Translations under genes and position numbers: made by a program
Assembly: GCA_035289165.1 (NCBI GenBank)
Contig: DATDYA010000031.1
Coordinates: 1 to 29,747, forward strand
From: DATDYA01 sp035289165
Lineage (GTDB): Bacteria; Patescibacteriota; Patescibacteriia; Magasanikbacterales; GWA2-37-8
Direction: 5' to 3'
DNA: 29,747 bases
In this document: in pieces, positions 1 through 8,009 of the stretch
Numbering within the stretch: the stretch's first letter is position 1
How the letters are laid out: each line of letters begins with the position of its first letter
Notes under the pieces: model-generated
Seen by the model: only the letters and a program-made list of their open reading frames with translations
What the model was told of the DNA's origin: nothing
Database searches by the model: none

Positions 1-17
1 CGCTCCGCTCTTTTGCA

Positions 18-212
18 TAATGGGTCGCGGTCCCCGCTGTTATACGAGTCGCTACGCGACATCGCATAACAGCGGTTATCCAAAATGTCTGTCGCCCCGC
101 AAGCGGGTCGCCAGCCACTTCGGATAACCGCGACCCATTAGCTGAAATACACTTTTTCTTTTGGTTTCTAACGTCGCCCGTTTTTCTATAATAATCAAAT
201 TGATTTTTCATT
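18..212 (+). repeat. Left copy of an inverted intergenic repeat flanking the ABC operon
   Basis: This is a composite element. Positions 18-31 and 127-140 are a perfect 14-bp inverted repeat (TAATGGGTCGCGGT and its complement). Inside are a 10-bp arm (34-43/66-75) with a nested GTCGC/GCGAC stem, and a second arm (74-81/122-129) with a CCCGC/GCGGG tip, so the element folds into a branched cruciform. It is followed by a 25-nt block (138-162) and a 32-nt block (181-212). Both blocks recur in the same order, reverse-complemented, at 3976-4000 (22/25 identical) and 3929-3960 (30/32 identical). The 32-nt block contains a perfect TATAAT at 187-192. The function is unknown; it could be an attC-like site, a MITE or a structured intergenic repeat. 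Confidence 0.75.
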
Positions 213-219
213 AAATATG

Positions 220-268
220 ATGTTTTCTCCGCTACTCTACGAAAACAATTTTTTATGAGGGAAAACAT
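220..268 (+). repeat. Short inverted-repeat motif upstream of the ABC operon
   Basis: The arms ATGTTTTC (220-227) and GAAAACAT (261-268) are complementary. The element ends in a TATGAGGGAAAACA-type tail. A similar element (GTGTTTTC ... TATAAGGGAAAACAC) lies in the same orientation at 4157-4213, before the next operon. The two may be operators or copies of a small intergenic repeat. Role is unknown. Confidence 0.4.
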
Positions 269-334
269 GGTGTATTCGCTTGCTGCGTACCTCCGCATGC
301 AAATACGATTTATTTAAATTCACAACGAGATCCC

Positions 335-363
335 TTGAAAAAAAACGTAAATTATAGTACATT
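335..363 (+). promoter_or_regulatory. Possible promoter of the ABC importer operon
   Basis: TTGAAA (335-340) and TACATT (358-363) are separated by 17 nt, about 30 nt before the ATG at 394. The -35 box is good and the -10 box is weak. The alternative TATAAT at 187-192 in the repeat is too distant to be preferred, but it would give a longer leader. Confidence 0.3.
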
Positions 364-393
364 ATTATTAATTTTAACTCATAATAAACACTT

Positions 394-1395
394 ATGAAGA
401 ATACAAAATTCATTTGGATTATCGCAATCATCATTGTTGTTATAGGAGCGAGTATTTGGGCATTTAGCAAAAACCAGCAACCTACTGCACAAAATCAAGA
501 AACCATCAAAATTGGTTATCTTCCTCTCACCGACCACTTACCTCTTATGGTGACTTCGGGTAATGATATGTTTGAGGGATTAAATGTAGAACCTGTCAAA
601 TTTACCGACTGGCCATCTTTGGTTGAAGCACTTAAAGCAGGCAAAATTGATGGTGCACACATCATCAATACACTTGCTGTAAAAATGGTATCAGAAGGAT
701 TTGAGGGTCAAGCAGTTGCTTTATCTCACAGAGGTGATATCGGCCTATCAGTAACCTCACGCAATCCTATTACCGATGTACAAGAATTAAAAGGAAAAAC
801 CATTGCTGTCCCTACTCGTTTTTCCCCTCATTTCATGATGTTGCATAATTATCTAACAAGCAACGGCATTGATGTTGATAAAGATGTAACTATTCTTGAT
901 GTTGCCCCACCAGATTTTATCTCAACCATGGCTTCTGGAAAAGTTGATGCGTTTATAGGCTCAGAACCTTTTCCAACATTGGCAGAATCTAAAGAAATCG
1001 GCACAACATTCAAATTATGGGACGAAATGCAAATTGAAGGAACTAATGGTTTGGATTGTGTCATAGTCTTTTCCACAGACTTCATAGACAATAGTCAAAA
1101 CCTTGTACAATCCTATGTTGATAGTATTATTAAAGCGGGATTATATATAGAAAACAATCCGCTTGGCGCAGCTACTGTGGCGTCTCCTTTCATGCTCAAT
1201 ATAGCACCAGAGCTTTTGGTCAAGGCAATTGATGAACCAAAAAACCGAAGTAGCTATGATAGCCTTACTCCAGTGTACAGTGAATTTGAAAAGTTCCAGG
1301 ATTACATGATCAAAGTTGGCTTGATTAAGGAACCTATAGATCTAAAAACATTTGTAAATGATTCCTTCGCTAAAAAAGCATACAGAGGACTTTAA
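394..1395 (+). CDS. ABC importer substrate-binding protein, NMT1/SsuA/NrtA-like, membrane-anchored
   Basis: This 333-residue protein is an extracytoplasmic solute receptor of the nitrate/sulfonate/taurine/bicarbonate type. Residues about 7-24 form one hydrophobic segment (FIWIIAIIIVVIGASIWAF) without a lipobox cysteine, so it is probably held by an uncleaved N-terminal anchor. The mature part begins KIGYLPLTDHLPL and contains DGAHIINTLA, an LSHR motif and GSEPF, all typical of the type-2 periplasmic fold of this family. The same motifs recur in the N-terminal half of the next gene, so the two are paralogues. It is first in a three-gene operon, 11 nt before the permease. The substrate cannot be told from sequence; thiamine-precursor, nitrate and sulfonate receptors all share this fold. 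Confidence 0.85.
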   Translation: MKNTKFIWIIAIIIVVIGASIWAFSKNQQPTAQNQETIKIGYLPLTDHLPLMVTSGNDMFEGLNVEPVKFTDWPSLVEALKAGKIDGAHIINTLAVKMVSEGFEGQAVALSHRGDIGLSVTSRNPITDVQELKGKTIAVPTRFSPHFMMLHNYLTSNGIDVDKDVTILDVAPPDFISTMASGKVDAFIGSEPFPTLAESKEIGTTFKLWDEMQIEGTNGLDCVIVFSTDFIDNSQNLVQSYVDSIIKAGLYIENNPLGAATVASPFMLNIAPELLVKAIDEPKNRSSYDSLTPVYSEFEKFQDYMIKVGLIKEPIDLKTFVNDSFAKKAYRGL

Positions 1396-1406
1396 TCTAA
1401 AACAGA

Positions 1407-3098
1407 ATGAACAAAACAAAACGCCCAGTATTGAAAATTGGTTATTTACAAATCACCGATCACTTAATACTGGGTATTAGCCAAGCTCGCGACGCTCAAC
1501 GATTTAGTTTTTTTGATTTAAAAACTGTTCGTTTTGATTCTTGGCCTGAGCTAATAGTTTCATTGCAAAATGGTGCAATTGATGGTGCTTTCATCATCAA
1601 TACACTAGCAATGGAACTTTATGCTAAAGGCACACAATTACAGTGTATTTTACTTAGCCACCGAGAAGGGCTTGGTTTGATAACACAAAAAAATATTAAA
1701 AAAGCGAGAGATCTTAATGGAAAAACAATTGGTGTTCCTCACATAGATTCTGTTCACAACATTTTATTGAAGCAATTCATTGTAGACAGTGGATTAAAAC
1801 CAGATGATGTAAATGTAAAACAAGTTGATCCACCAAATTTTGTTAGTCAATTGTCACGTGGAGAAATTGACGGTTACTTTGGTTCAGAGCCGTTTGGTGC
1901 GCAGGCTGAAGATCAATATATTGGAAATGTTTTAACATTGTCTGGCATGATTAAAAAAAATCATATTGATTGTGTGTTAGTTTTGCAACAGGCTTGGGTC
2001 GAAAGTAGCCAGGATGCTGTAAATGAATTTACAGAAAGTTTGATTAATTCTGGAAGATTTATCCACGAAAAAACACAAAAAGCCAGTGAAATAGGCGCCG
2101 CATTTCTCAATCAATCACAAAAAGTCATACACAATGTAATAGAACCCAAAAAAGGCCGTGTTAGTTCATGGGATCTCGTACCTATTACGGACGAGTTTAA
2201 GGAAATGTTTGATCTTGGAAAAAAATACGGCGTACTCAAGTATTCATTAAAAAATGTAAATGATTTTGTTCAATCACAATATGCAATATTTGCATACAAA
2301 AAAATAGCAGAACAAAAAACAAGACGACACAAGACACTCGATACGTGGAAAAAATTTATTTACCCCTTACTAACTTTTTCGTTTCTGTTTGCTGCGTGGG
2401 AACTATTAAGTAAAATTGGCATTTTGAACTCAAGTCTTTTGCCTGCTCCAAGTGAAGTATGGGTGGCGACAAAAGAAATTTGGAAATCTGGGGATTTAAT
2501 TGACAATGCGTCAGCAAGCCTTTATAGAGTCTTTTCTGGATTTATTTTGGCAGCGCTGACTGCAATACCATTGGGATTACTCATTGGCACGAAAAAATAT
2601 GTCCACTTTGCTTTTGATCCACTCATTCAAATTGTTAGAACTATCTCACCAATTTCATGGATACCATTGGCGATTTTATGGTTTGGTATTGGCAATCAGC
2701 CAGCAATATTTATTATATTTATAACCGCTTTTTTCCCAATACTTTTATCAACAGCTCTCTCTATAAAAAATGTAGATCCAATTCTTCTAAAAGTAGGAAG
2801 AAATTTTGGAGCAACAAATGCTCAAATCCTAAGAAAAATTATACTTCCAGCAATTTTCCCATATCTCATTATTGGTCTTCGTATTGCCCTTGGAATCTCG
2901 TGGGTTATTGTTGTAGCCGCTGAAATGGTCGGTATGAGCTCTGGGCTTGGCTTTATGATTCTAGATGCAAGAAACTTCTTACGCCTAGATCTTATTATTT
3001 CAGGTATGCTTATTATTGGTATTATTGGATTTATCCTAGACATAGGGCTCGGTGCGATAGAGAAAAAAGTAAAATCCAACTGGGGTATAATAACATAA
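1407..3098 (+). CDS. Fusion of an SBP-like domain and an ABC permease (SsuC/TauC type)
   Basis: This 563-residue protein has two parts. Residues about 8-298 are a second NMT1-like binding domain, with KIGYLQITDHL, DGAFIINTLA, LSHREG and GSEPF, parallel to the preceding gene. Residues about 313-555 are a binding-protein-dependent permease with about six membrane segments. It has an EAA-type loop near 455-485 (GATNAQILRKIILPAIFP) that would contact the ATPase. There is no signal peptide and no membrane segment before the binding domain. With an even number of helices this domain would lie in the cytoplasm, as does the NrtA-like domain of cyanobacterial NrtC, where it is regulatory. A normal permease of this family has about 250 residues. 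The stop is 4 nt before the ATPase start. Confidence 0.85.
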   Translation: MNKTKRPVLKIGYLQITDHLILGISQARDAQRFSFFDLKTVRFDSWPELIVSLQNGAIDGAFIINTLAMELYAKGTQLQCILLSHREGLGLITQKNIKKARDLNGKTIGVPHIDSVHNILLKQFIVDSGLKPDDVNVKQVDPPNFVSQLSRGEIDGYFGSEPFGAQAEDQYIGNVLTLSGMIKKNHIDCVLVLQQAWVESSQDAVNEFTESLINSGRFIHEKTQKASEIGAAFLNQSQKVIHNVIEPKKGRVSSWDLVPITDEFKEMFDLGKKYGVLKYSLKNVNDFVQSQYAIFAYKKIAEQKTRRHKTLDTWKKFIYPLLTFSFLFAAWELLSKIGILNSSLLPAPSEVWVATKEIWKSGDLIDNASASLYRVFSGFILAALTAIPLGLLIGTKKYVHFAFDPLIQIVRTISPISWIPLAILWFGIGNQPAIFIIFITAFFPILLSTALSIKNVDPILLKVGRNFGATNAQILRKIILPAIFPYLIIGLRIALGISWVIVVAAEMVGMSSGLGFMILDARNFLRLDLIISGMLIIGIIGFILDIGLGAIEKKVKSNWGIIT

Positions 3099-3102
3099 CA
3101 TT

Positions 3103-3855
3103 ATGACTTTCATCAACGTAGAAAACGTCAATAAATTATTTCGTGGAAAAAACAAAAATTCTGACGAATATGCTCTTGATTATGTCAATTTTTCAATAAA
3201 AAAAGGAGAATTTTTTTGTATTTTGGGGCCCTCTGGATGTGGAAAATCCACTTTACTAAACATGATGGCGGGTTTTGAATTACCAACAAACGGAAAAATA
3301 GTAATAGACAATAATGAAATGAAAGAACCAAGCCCAAAATACATTTCGGTATTTCAAGAATATGGGCTGTTCCCATGGCGCAGTGTTTCAACAAATATAG
3401 GTTTTGGTCTAGAATTTTCTGACAAAAAAGAAACTACGAAAAACAAAACACTGGAAGAGTATACTAAGCTGGTTGGACTTGATGCTTTCAAACACAAATC
3501 ACCAGTAGAACTATCTGGAGGAATGAAGCAGAGAGTTGCGCTAGCAAGAGCATTGGCAGTACACCCGGAAGTCCTTTTTATGGATGAGCCATTCGGTGCG
3601 TTGGATGAAATTACCCGAATTACACTTCAAAAAGAGTTGTTACGAATTTGGGAAGAAAAGCAAATAACGATCATCTTTGTAACCCACAACATTGAAAGCG
3701 CAATTGCACTCGGTGATAGAATAGCAGTTATGACTCCGCACCCTGGTAAAATTAAAAAAATAATTAATTTACAAATCGACAGACCAAGAGACATTGCATC
3801 ACAAGAATTTGAAAATATAAAAAAAGATATTCTATTAGAATTCGGTATATCTTAA
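3103..3855 (+). CDS. ABC importer ATPase, SsuB/TauB/NrtD type
   Basis: This 250-residue ATPase would drive the importer encoded just upstream. Visible motifs are Walker A GPSGCGKST (42-50), the Q-loop FQEYGLFPW (84-92), signature LSGGMKQR (137-144), Walker B VLFMDEPFGALDE (157-169) and the switch histidine in VTHNIESA. The length and the FPW sequence after the Q-loop fit the nitrate/sulfonate/taurine subfamily. It starts 4 nt after the permease, so translation is probably coupled. It is the last gene of the operon and is followed by a large GC-rich hairpin. No regulatory C-terminal domain is present. Subfamily assignment is firm, substrate is not. Confidence 0.92.
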   Translation: MTFINVENVNKLFRGKNKNSDEYALDYVNFSIKKGEFFCILGPSGCGKSTLLNMMAGFELPTNGKIVIDNNEMKEPSPKYISVFQEYGLFPWRSVSTNIGFGLEFSDKKETTKNKTLEEYTKLVGLDAFKHKSPVELSGGMKQRVALARALAVHPEVLFMDEPFGALDEITRITLQKELLRIWEEKQITIIFVTHNIESAIALGDRIAVMTPHPGKIKKIINLQIDRPRDIASQEFENIKKDILLEFGIS

Positions 3856-3877
3856 TGCCACACGCAATCTTAGAGTG

Positions 3878-3929
3878 TTGGCGGGGGGCACAATTCACCC
3901 TTTTGATTTCCCTCTTGTGCCCCCGCCAA
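3878..3929 (+). terminator. Large GC-rich hairpin after the ABC operon
   Basis: Positions 3878-3893 (TTGGCGGGGGGCACAA) pair with 3915-3929 (TTGTGCCCCCGCCAA), a 15-bp stem with one bulged G and a 21-nt loop, starting 22 nt after the ATPase stop. No U-tract follows, so it may act as a 3' stability element or an atypical terminator rather than a classical intrinsic one. Confidence 0.5.
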
Positions 3930-4069
3930 ATGAAAAATCAATTTGACCATTATAGAAAAATAACCCTATCGGGTTAAAAGAAAAAGCGTACATCAGCTAA
4001 CAGCGTGTATGCGGTTCCGCTTCGCTCCACCCATATGCTGACGCACATCGCATACACGCGTACATTATG
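3929..4069 (-). repeat. Right copy of the inverted intergenic repeat
   Basis: Read on the minus strand, this copy has the same order as the left copy: a palindrome, the 25-nt block (4000-3976) and the 32-nt block (3960-3929). Its palindrome is shorter, with a perfect 11-bp stem GCGTGTATGCG/CGCATACACGC (4003-4013 and 4049-4059). The spacer between the two blocks is a separate hairpin, TAACCC-TATC-GGGTTA (3961-3976). The stretch 4070-4156 is otherwise AT-rich with no gene seen. Confidence 0.7.
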
Positions 4070-4156
4070 TGTAATAAATTTTTGATTATTTGTTTTTTTG
4101 TGAGTGACGAACGACGGGGAGAGGGCAACGAAGGAGTGAATTGAGGGGGGTATTAG

Positions 4157-4213
4157 GTGTTTTCGCCCATTGCGAAATTGGCTCAAACGGATTTAATTTA
4201 TAAGGGAAAACAC
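4157..4213 (+). repeat. Second copy of the short GTTTTC/GAAAAC inverted-repeat motif
   Basis: The arms GTGTTTTC (4157-4164) and GAAAACAC (4206-4213) enclose a smaller hairpin, TTTCGC/GCGAAA. It resembles 220-268 and sits about 70 nt before the next operon, in the same relative orientation. Confidence 0.4.
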
Positions 4214-4224
4214 AGACACAAATA

Positions 4225-4256
4225 TTGTTTTTGCAGATAAAATCTGCTACTATAAT
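4225..4256 (+). promoter_or_regulatory. Possible promoter of the 4284-9458 cluster
   Basis: A perfect TATAAT lies at 4251-4256, 27 nt before the ATG at 4284. The -35 is poor: TTTTTG at 4228-4233 with 17-nt spacing, or TTGTTT at 4225-4230 with 20-nt spacing. The call rests on the -10 box and its location. Confidence 0.35.
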
Positions 4257-4283
4257 AACTGTTTATCATTAAAATAATAAAAT

Positions 4284-7031
4284 ATGCCAGATGAAACTAA
4301 CGAGGGTAACGTACCTATTACTGCGGAACAAGAGCCTGCTAAATCAAAACAGCAGGAATCAATAAAATCGCCAGAAGAAGAATTGGCAGAATTACAGATT
4401 GCTGTTGAAAATGCAAAGACAAAAAATGAAGAACTGTCAACAAGTTTAAGGGCAAGGTATGTTGATCTTATTAAAAAAATAGACAAGAGCACGCCGTTAT
4501 TTGTCGAAATTTTAAAAGCAAAAAAAACTTTTGACACAAAATTTCCCCAAAAAAAGAAGGAATCTGGACCGGTATATAAAGATAAAACCCCAGAAGAAAT
4601 TTTGTCTATTCGCACTGATCTGCCGGAACAGGAACGACAGATTTTTATTGATTATTTTAATAAATTACCAGTTGAAGTCAGAAAAAAATACCATAAACGT
4701 TTGGTTGAAACATTGAAAAACCCCGATTTGATTAGTACAATTACAGCTTTGCGCGGAGCTACATTTGAAATGTCGCGTTGGGTTGTAATTCAAAGTCAAG
4801 GTTTGGAAAAACTTGACCCTACTCATAGTGGCACGACCATTAAAGTTGATTTTGTCGGCTATGGTCAGCCACAAAAAGGTCATAAACTAGACGATGAATT
4901 GGGACCAATACACCCTCACAAAAGCTCACCGATTGAAATTGATGTGCCAGTTATGCGTGACGGTAAAATGTTGGTTTACGAAACAAAAAAATATACTCGC
5001 ATGGCTTACGGGTCAGAAAGTGGGTCAAGAAATCAAATATTGAAATACCAAGCAGCAATAGAACAGGGCAAAATAGCAGCCGCGACCGTTGAAATAAGTG
5101 GACGGGTTGACCGTAATTTTTTACAATGGGCAATGGGTGAACGTGTAGGTGACTTTGGAGCTGTACCACAAGTAGAAATGATTTATTCATACCAACTACC
5201 AAGCGGAAAAGAATACCGCTTCGTGCTTAAACGTACGCGGGGTAAAGATGGTTTGAAATTCACTAATGAAGAACGTTACGACGAAACTGATCTTAAAATT
5301 GTTCGTGCTATTCAACAGTCCATAGCAGACAAAAGAATTATTGGTCTGATTTGCGATGTCAACATTAGTCCTGATGAGGCTTCGGAAGACCTAAAACCTT
5401 TTTTGGATAATCCAAGAGGTATTACTGATTTAGAGGTATTCGATGAATACGATGAATTACAAAGACTTGTAACAACTCGCAAGTTAAATGAAATTCACGA
5501 AAAAAGTTTGGTAAATAAAGACAATCGTAGGGGAGCACTAAACCCTGAATTTGCCAATCCCGCTTTTATTCGCAAACTTGTTGAGGAATTTCAAGACTTT
5601 TTAGCACAAAATCCTGCTATTGCCGCTGCTAAAGGTGCATATGTGCTTAAACCAGAACAAATAGAATTAGCAGTAGAGAGAACTATGGCGGCTCTGGAAA
5701 AGGTGGCTACGTTTGAAAGTACACGCCTATCGGGCGAAGACGAAGTGCCAAAAAAAGAAGAGCGGGTAAGAATGGGCTACACAGGACGAGTTGAAGGAGT
5801 AACTTTAGACGTTGATCATGTCATGATGGACGCAATTTACAGTATTGTTAAAGAAGGTTTTGAGGAACCTTTGGCAAAAAAAGCAGTCGGTGACCAAAAT
5901 TTACCCTTATTTTTTACGCCTCATCCAACTAGAGAAGGTATTTGGGTTTTTAAATTCAAATCACAAAAAGAGTTTGAGGCACAATTAGTAACTGATCCTG
6001 TTTTAAAACAGGCTTATGACAAAATGCCACGTAATAAAAAAGATAGTTTAGCAAAAACATTTAAAGAATCAGAGTTTGTTCGCTCTTATGATTGGCCAGA
6101 ACGTTTTCAAGAAGCAGAACAATTACCAAAAATGTTAGAAGGTCAAGATAGGCGTTATCAAGAAATACAAATTAGCGACCCAAAAAATTCCGATAATCAA
6201 ATTATACGTCAGGCAGATACTAATGATACCGCAATAAGAAAAACGGAATATTTAATTTTAAAAGAAAATATTAAACGTGCACGGGAATATGTGAAAGGTG
6301 GAAAACGAGAAAGTCAAGAAAAAAGAAACATCAGCAAGATTGAGGCAGAACTCGTGGTGCTAGAGGCAGAAAGTGATTCCAAAACTAAAGCTATGCAAAA
6401 AGTAGCGGAGGAACAGGGTCGCGAAATTCAAGCTAAAGTTGGGCCACTTTTAGGAGAACGTAAAAGATTAGAAAAAGCAAACGCTCCAGCGGCAGAAATT
6501 GCGGCTGTTGTTACACAAATTGATGAATTTAATAGACAACGTTCCGCTCTATTTAACGAACTGCGTGTTCTTTCTACTGAAAATCAAATCAAAGAACAAG
6601 CTTTGTATGAGCAGCTCGAAAGTTTGTATAAAAAAATTATACCTACAGCGGAATGGAATACATTCGCACAAAGTATAATTAAACGTATTGACCAAAATAT
6701 TATTAAATTTATTTATGCTGTAACAGCCGACGGCAAAGTTGTTGTACAAGAAGAAGTAATAAGAGGTGATGTGAGTGGCCGCGCTGCCCACTCGGAGTTA
6801 GCACAAGGACGTAATACTTATGGTGCTGGTGAGTTAGCTTTTGAAAAAATAGGAAACAATTGGGTCTTAGTAGAAATAAATAATGGATCCGGACACTATC
6901 GTCCAGACGCGGTGGCTACCTTACCATATGTAAAAAGTTTATTAGCGCAAAAAGGGCTGGATGTTTCCCAGGTTGAGTTGGTAAATAGTATTTTACGTGG
7001 CGCACCACTTAAAGATGCGTCTGTATTTTAA
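4284..7031 (+). CDS. Large uncharacterised protein with PD-(D/E)xK-like motifs, coiled coil and a C-terminal HSxLAxG/SGHYRP domain
   Basis: I do not recognise this 915-residue protein as a named family. The N-terminal 60 residues are charged and probably coiled. Residues about 155-260 carry a plausible restriction-endonuclease-like motif set in order: GATFEMSRWV (E162), IEIDVPV (D220), VYETKK (E233 and K235), and QILKY (Q251, Y255), the last resembling the QxxxY of RecB-like nucleases. Residues about 640-780 are rich in charged heptads and look like a long coiled coil. Residues about 807-915 form a compact C-terminal domain with HSELAQG (836-842), AGELAFE and NGSGHYRP (867-874). That pattern resembles the C-terminal domain of plant IQM proteins and some bacterial effector-like proteins. 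There is no signal peptide. It is the first gene of a four-gene same-strand cluster. Nuclease activity is inference. Confidence 0.6.
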   Translation: MPDETNEGNVPITAEQEPAKSKQQESIKSPEEELAELQIAVENAKTKNEELSTSLRARYVDLIKKIDKSTPLFVEILKAKKTFDTKFPQKKKESGPVYKDKTPEEILSIRTDLPEQERQIFIDYFNKLPVEVRKKYHKRLVETLKNPDLISTITALRGATFEMSRWVVIQSQGLEKLDPTHSGTTIKVDFVGYGQPQKGHKLDDELGPIHPHKSSPIEIDVPVMRDGKMLVYETKKYTRMAYGSESGSRNQILKYQAAIEQGKIAAATVEISGRVDRNFLQWAMGERVGDFGAVPQVEMIYSYQLPSGKEYRFVLKRTRGKDGLKFTNEERYDETDLKIVRAIQQSIADKRIIGLICDVNISPDEASEDLKPFLDNPRGITDLEVFDEYDELQRLVTTRKLNEIHEKSLVNKDNRRGALNPEFANPAFIRKLVEEFQDFLAQNPAIAAAKGAYVLKPEQIELAVERTMAALEKVATFESTRLSGEDEVPKKEERVRMGYTGRVEGVTLDVDHVMMDAIYSIVKEGFEEPLAKKAVGDQNLPLFFTPHPTREGIWVFKFKSQKEFEAQLVTDPVLKQAYDKMPRNKKDSLAKTFKESEFVRSYDWPERFQEAEQLPKMLEGQDRRYQEIQISDPKNSDNQIIRQADTNDTAIRKTEYLILKENIKRAREYVKGGKRESQEKRNISKIEAELVVLEAESDSKTKAMQKVAEEQGREIQAKVGPLLGERKRLEKANAPAAEIAAVVTQIDEFNRQRSALFNELRVLSTENQIKEQALYEQLESLYKKIIPTAEWNTFAQSIIKRIDQNIIKFIYAVTADGKVVVQEEVIRGDVSGRAAHSELAQGRNTYGAGELAFEKIGNNWVLVEINNGSGHYRPDAVATLPYVKSLLAQKGLDVSQVELVNSILRGAPLKDASVF

Positions 7032-7042
7032 AAATATTTTTT

Positions 7043-7240
7043 ATGGTCACTATTTCATCAGGCAATCGTCTCATTAAGACAAAAATCGCTTGCTTAAAAA
7101 ATGAGTTAAACAAAGAACAGGAAAGGCGCAATGCTTTGTTAAAAGAATTAAAACAGATACAAAAAATGGAAAAATCTGTTGTGGCTCAAAATGATAAACA
7201 AAGCATTGCTAAAATAAAACAACAAATCCTCGATAATTAA
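7043..7240 (+). CDS. Small coiled-coil protein
   Basis: This 65-residue protein starts 11 nt after the stop of the large gene. Residues about 10-64 are almost entirely charged and helical (Lys, Glu, Gln and Leu-rich, such as LKNELNKEQERRNALLKEL), consistent with a single amphipathic coiled coil. There are no Cys residues suggesting metal binding and no membrane segment. Its position between two coding genes on the same strand, with short gaps, supports it being real. It may be a partner of the coiled-coil part of the upstream protein, but this is a guess. Confidence 0.5.
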   Translation: MVTISSGNRLIKTKIACLKNELNKEQERRNALLKELKQIQKMEKSVVAQNDKQSIAKIKQQILDN

Positions 7241-7266
7241 TTCTAATTTATTTTTAATTTTATCAT

Positions 7267-7959
7267 ATGTCAACAGAAACACATTTGACTAATAGCTGTG
7301 CTGTGTGTGGCACACCAGTACATATAGGATGTGAACATACAAAACAAGGTACAAAAGAATCTCAAGACAAATCGGAACTTACCCATGAGAGGCTAACTAA
7401 CATGCAAAATTTAGAAATAGAAGTAAAAGCAGATTTTGGCACTGCATTAGAAACTTTGAGACAAGAAACCGGCGCAGACTTACAGCCTCGACCAGACGGT
7501 TACCATTTAACTATTGTCGGACCTACCGAAAGCAAAATTTTAAGTACGCTTGATGACACCACTCTTGCCGAATTACAACAAATAAACGCCCAAATCCAAA
7601 AAGGCGAGGGTATAGTCGTGAGGGGGATCGGCTTTATTGATGGGGCTTCATCACAATACAAAATGCGTGAAGTAGACAAAGTCAAAAAAACTGCTTTTGT
7701 CGCACTTGATATACCGGCCTTACAAGACTTTCGTGCCAAAGTTGGTTTACCTAAAAAAGATTTTCACGTTACGCTTGGGTTCGTGGGTGGTGATGTTCAC
7801 ATGCAAATAGTTGGCCAAGAGCAAATAAAGCCAGGTAGTCCAAAAATGAAAGACATTACCGCCCCTATACCAAAACAGGCAGACCAACGCTTTGCGTCGA
7901 TTGCCTTGCCGGAAATGACATACGGTGGATTAGACGGTCAAATGAAAGAACGAAAATAA
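7267..7959 (+). CDS. 2H phosphoesterase-like protein with an N-terminal Cys/His motif
   Basis: This protein has 230 residues. Two H-hydrophobic-T motifs, YHLTIVG (H80, T82) and FHVTLGF (H167, T169), lie 87 residues apart. That is the signature of the 2H phosphoesterase superfamily (LigT, RNA 2',3'-cyclic phosphodiesterases, viral anti-CBASS Acb1). Those enzymes act on 2',5' or cyclic phosphodiester bonds of RNA or nucleotides. The N terminus carries CAVCG ... GCEH (C11, C14, C22, H24), a probable small zinc site. The next gene has a similar motif at its N terminus. The linker 25-45 is polar. The substrate is unknown. It sits 26 nt after the coiled-coil gene and 50 nt before the DHH-like gene. 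Confidence 0.6.
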   Translation: MSTETHLTNSCAVCGTPVHIGCEHTKQGTKESQDKSELTHERLTNMQNLEIEVKADFGTALETLRQETGADLQPRPDGYHLTIVGPTESKILSTLDDTTLAELQQINAQIQKGEGIVVRGIGFIDGASSQYKMREVDKVKKTAFVALDIPALQDFRAKVGLPKKDFHVTLGFVGGDVHMQIVGQEQIKPGSPKMKDITAPIPKQADQRFASIALPEMTYGGLDGQMKERK

Positions 7960-8009
7960 TCTTTTTAATGTCCACAGTCATTCTGTGAAATAATCTAACT
8001 CTTAAAAAT

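Noticed and set aside
237..470. Minus-strand 77-codon open frame at the ABC operon start
   Set aside because: It overlaps the binding-protein start and the repeat region, and its translation is low-complexity without recognisable features.
3961..4069. Bona fide integron attC site
   Set aside because: The ends do not match RYYYAAC/GTTRRRY well, the two copies are inverted relative to each other, and no integrase gene is in the window. Kept only as a possibility in the findings.
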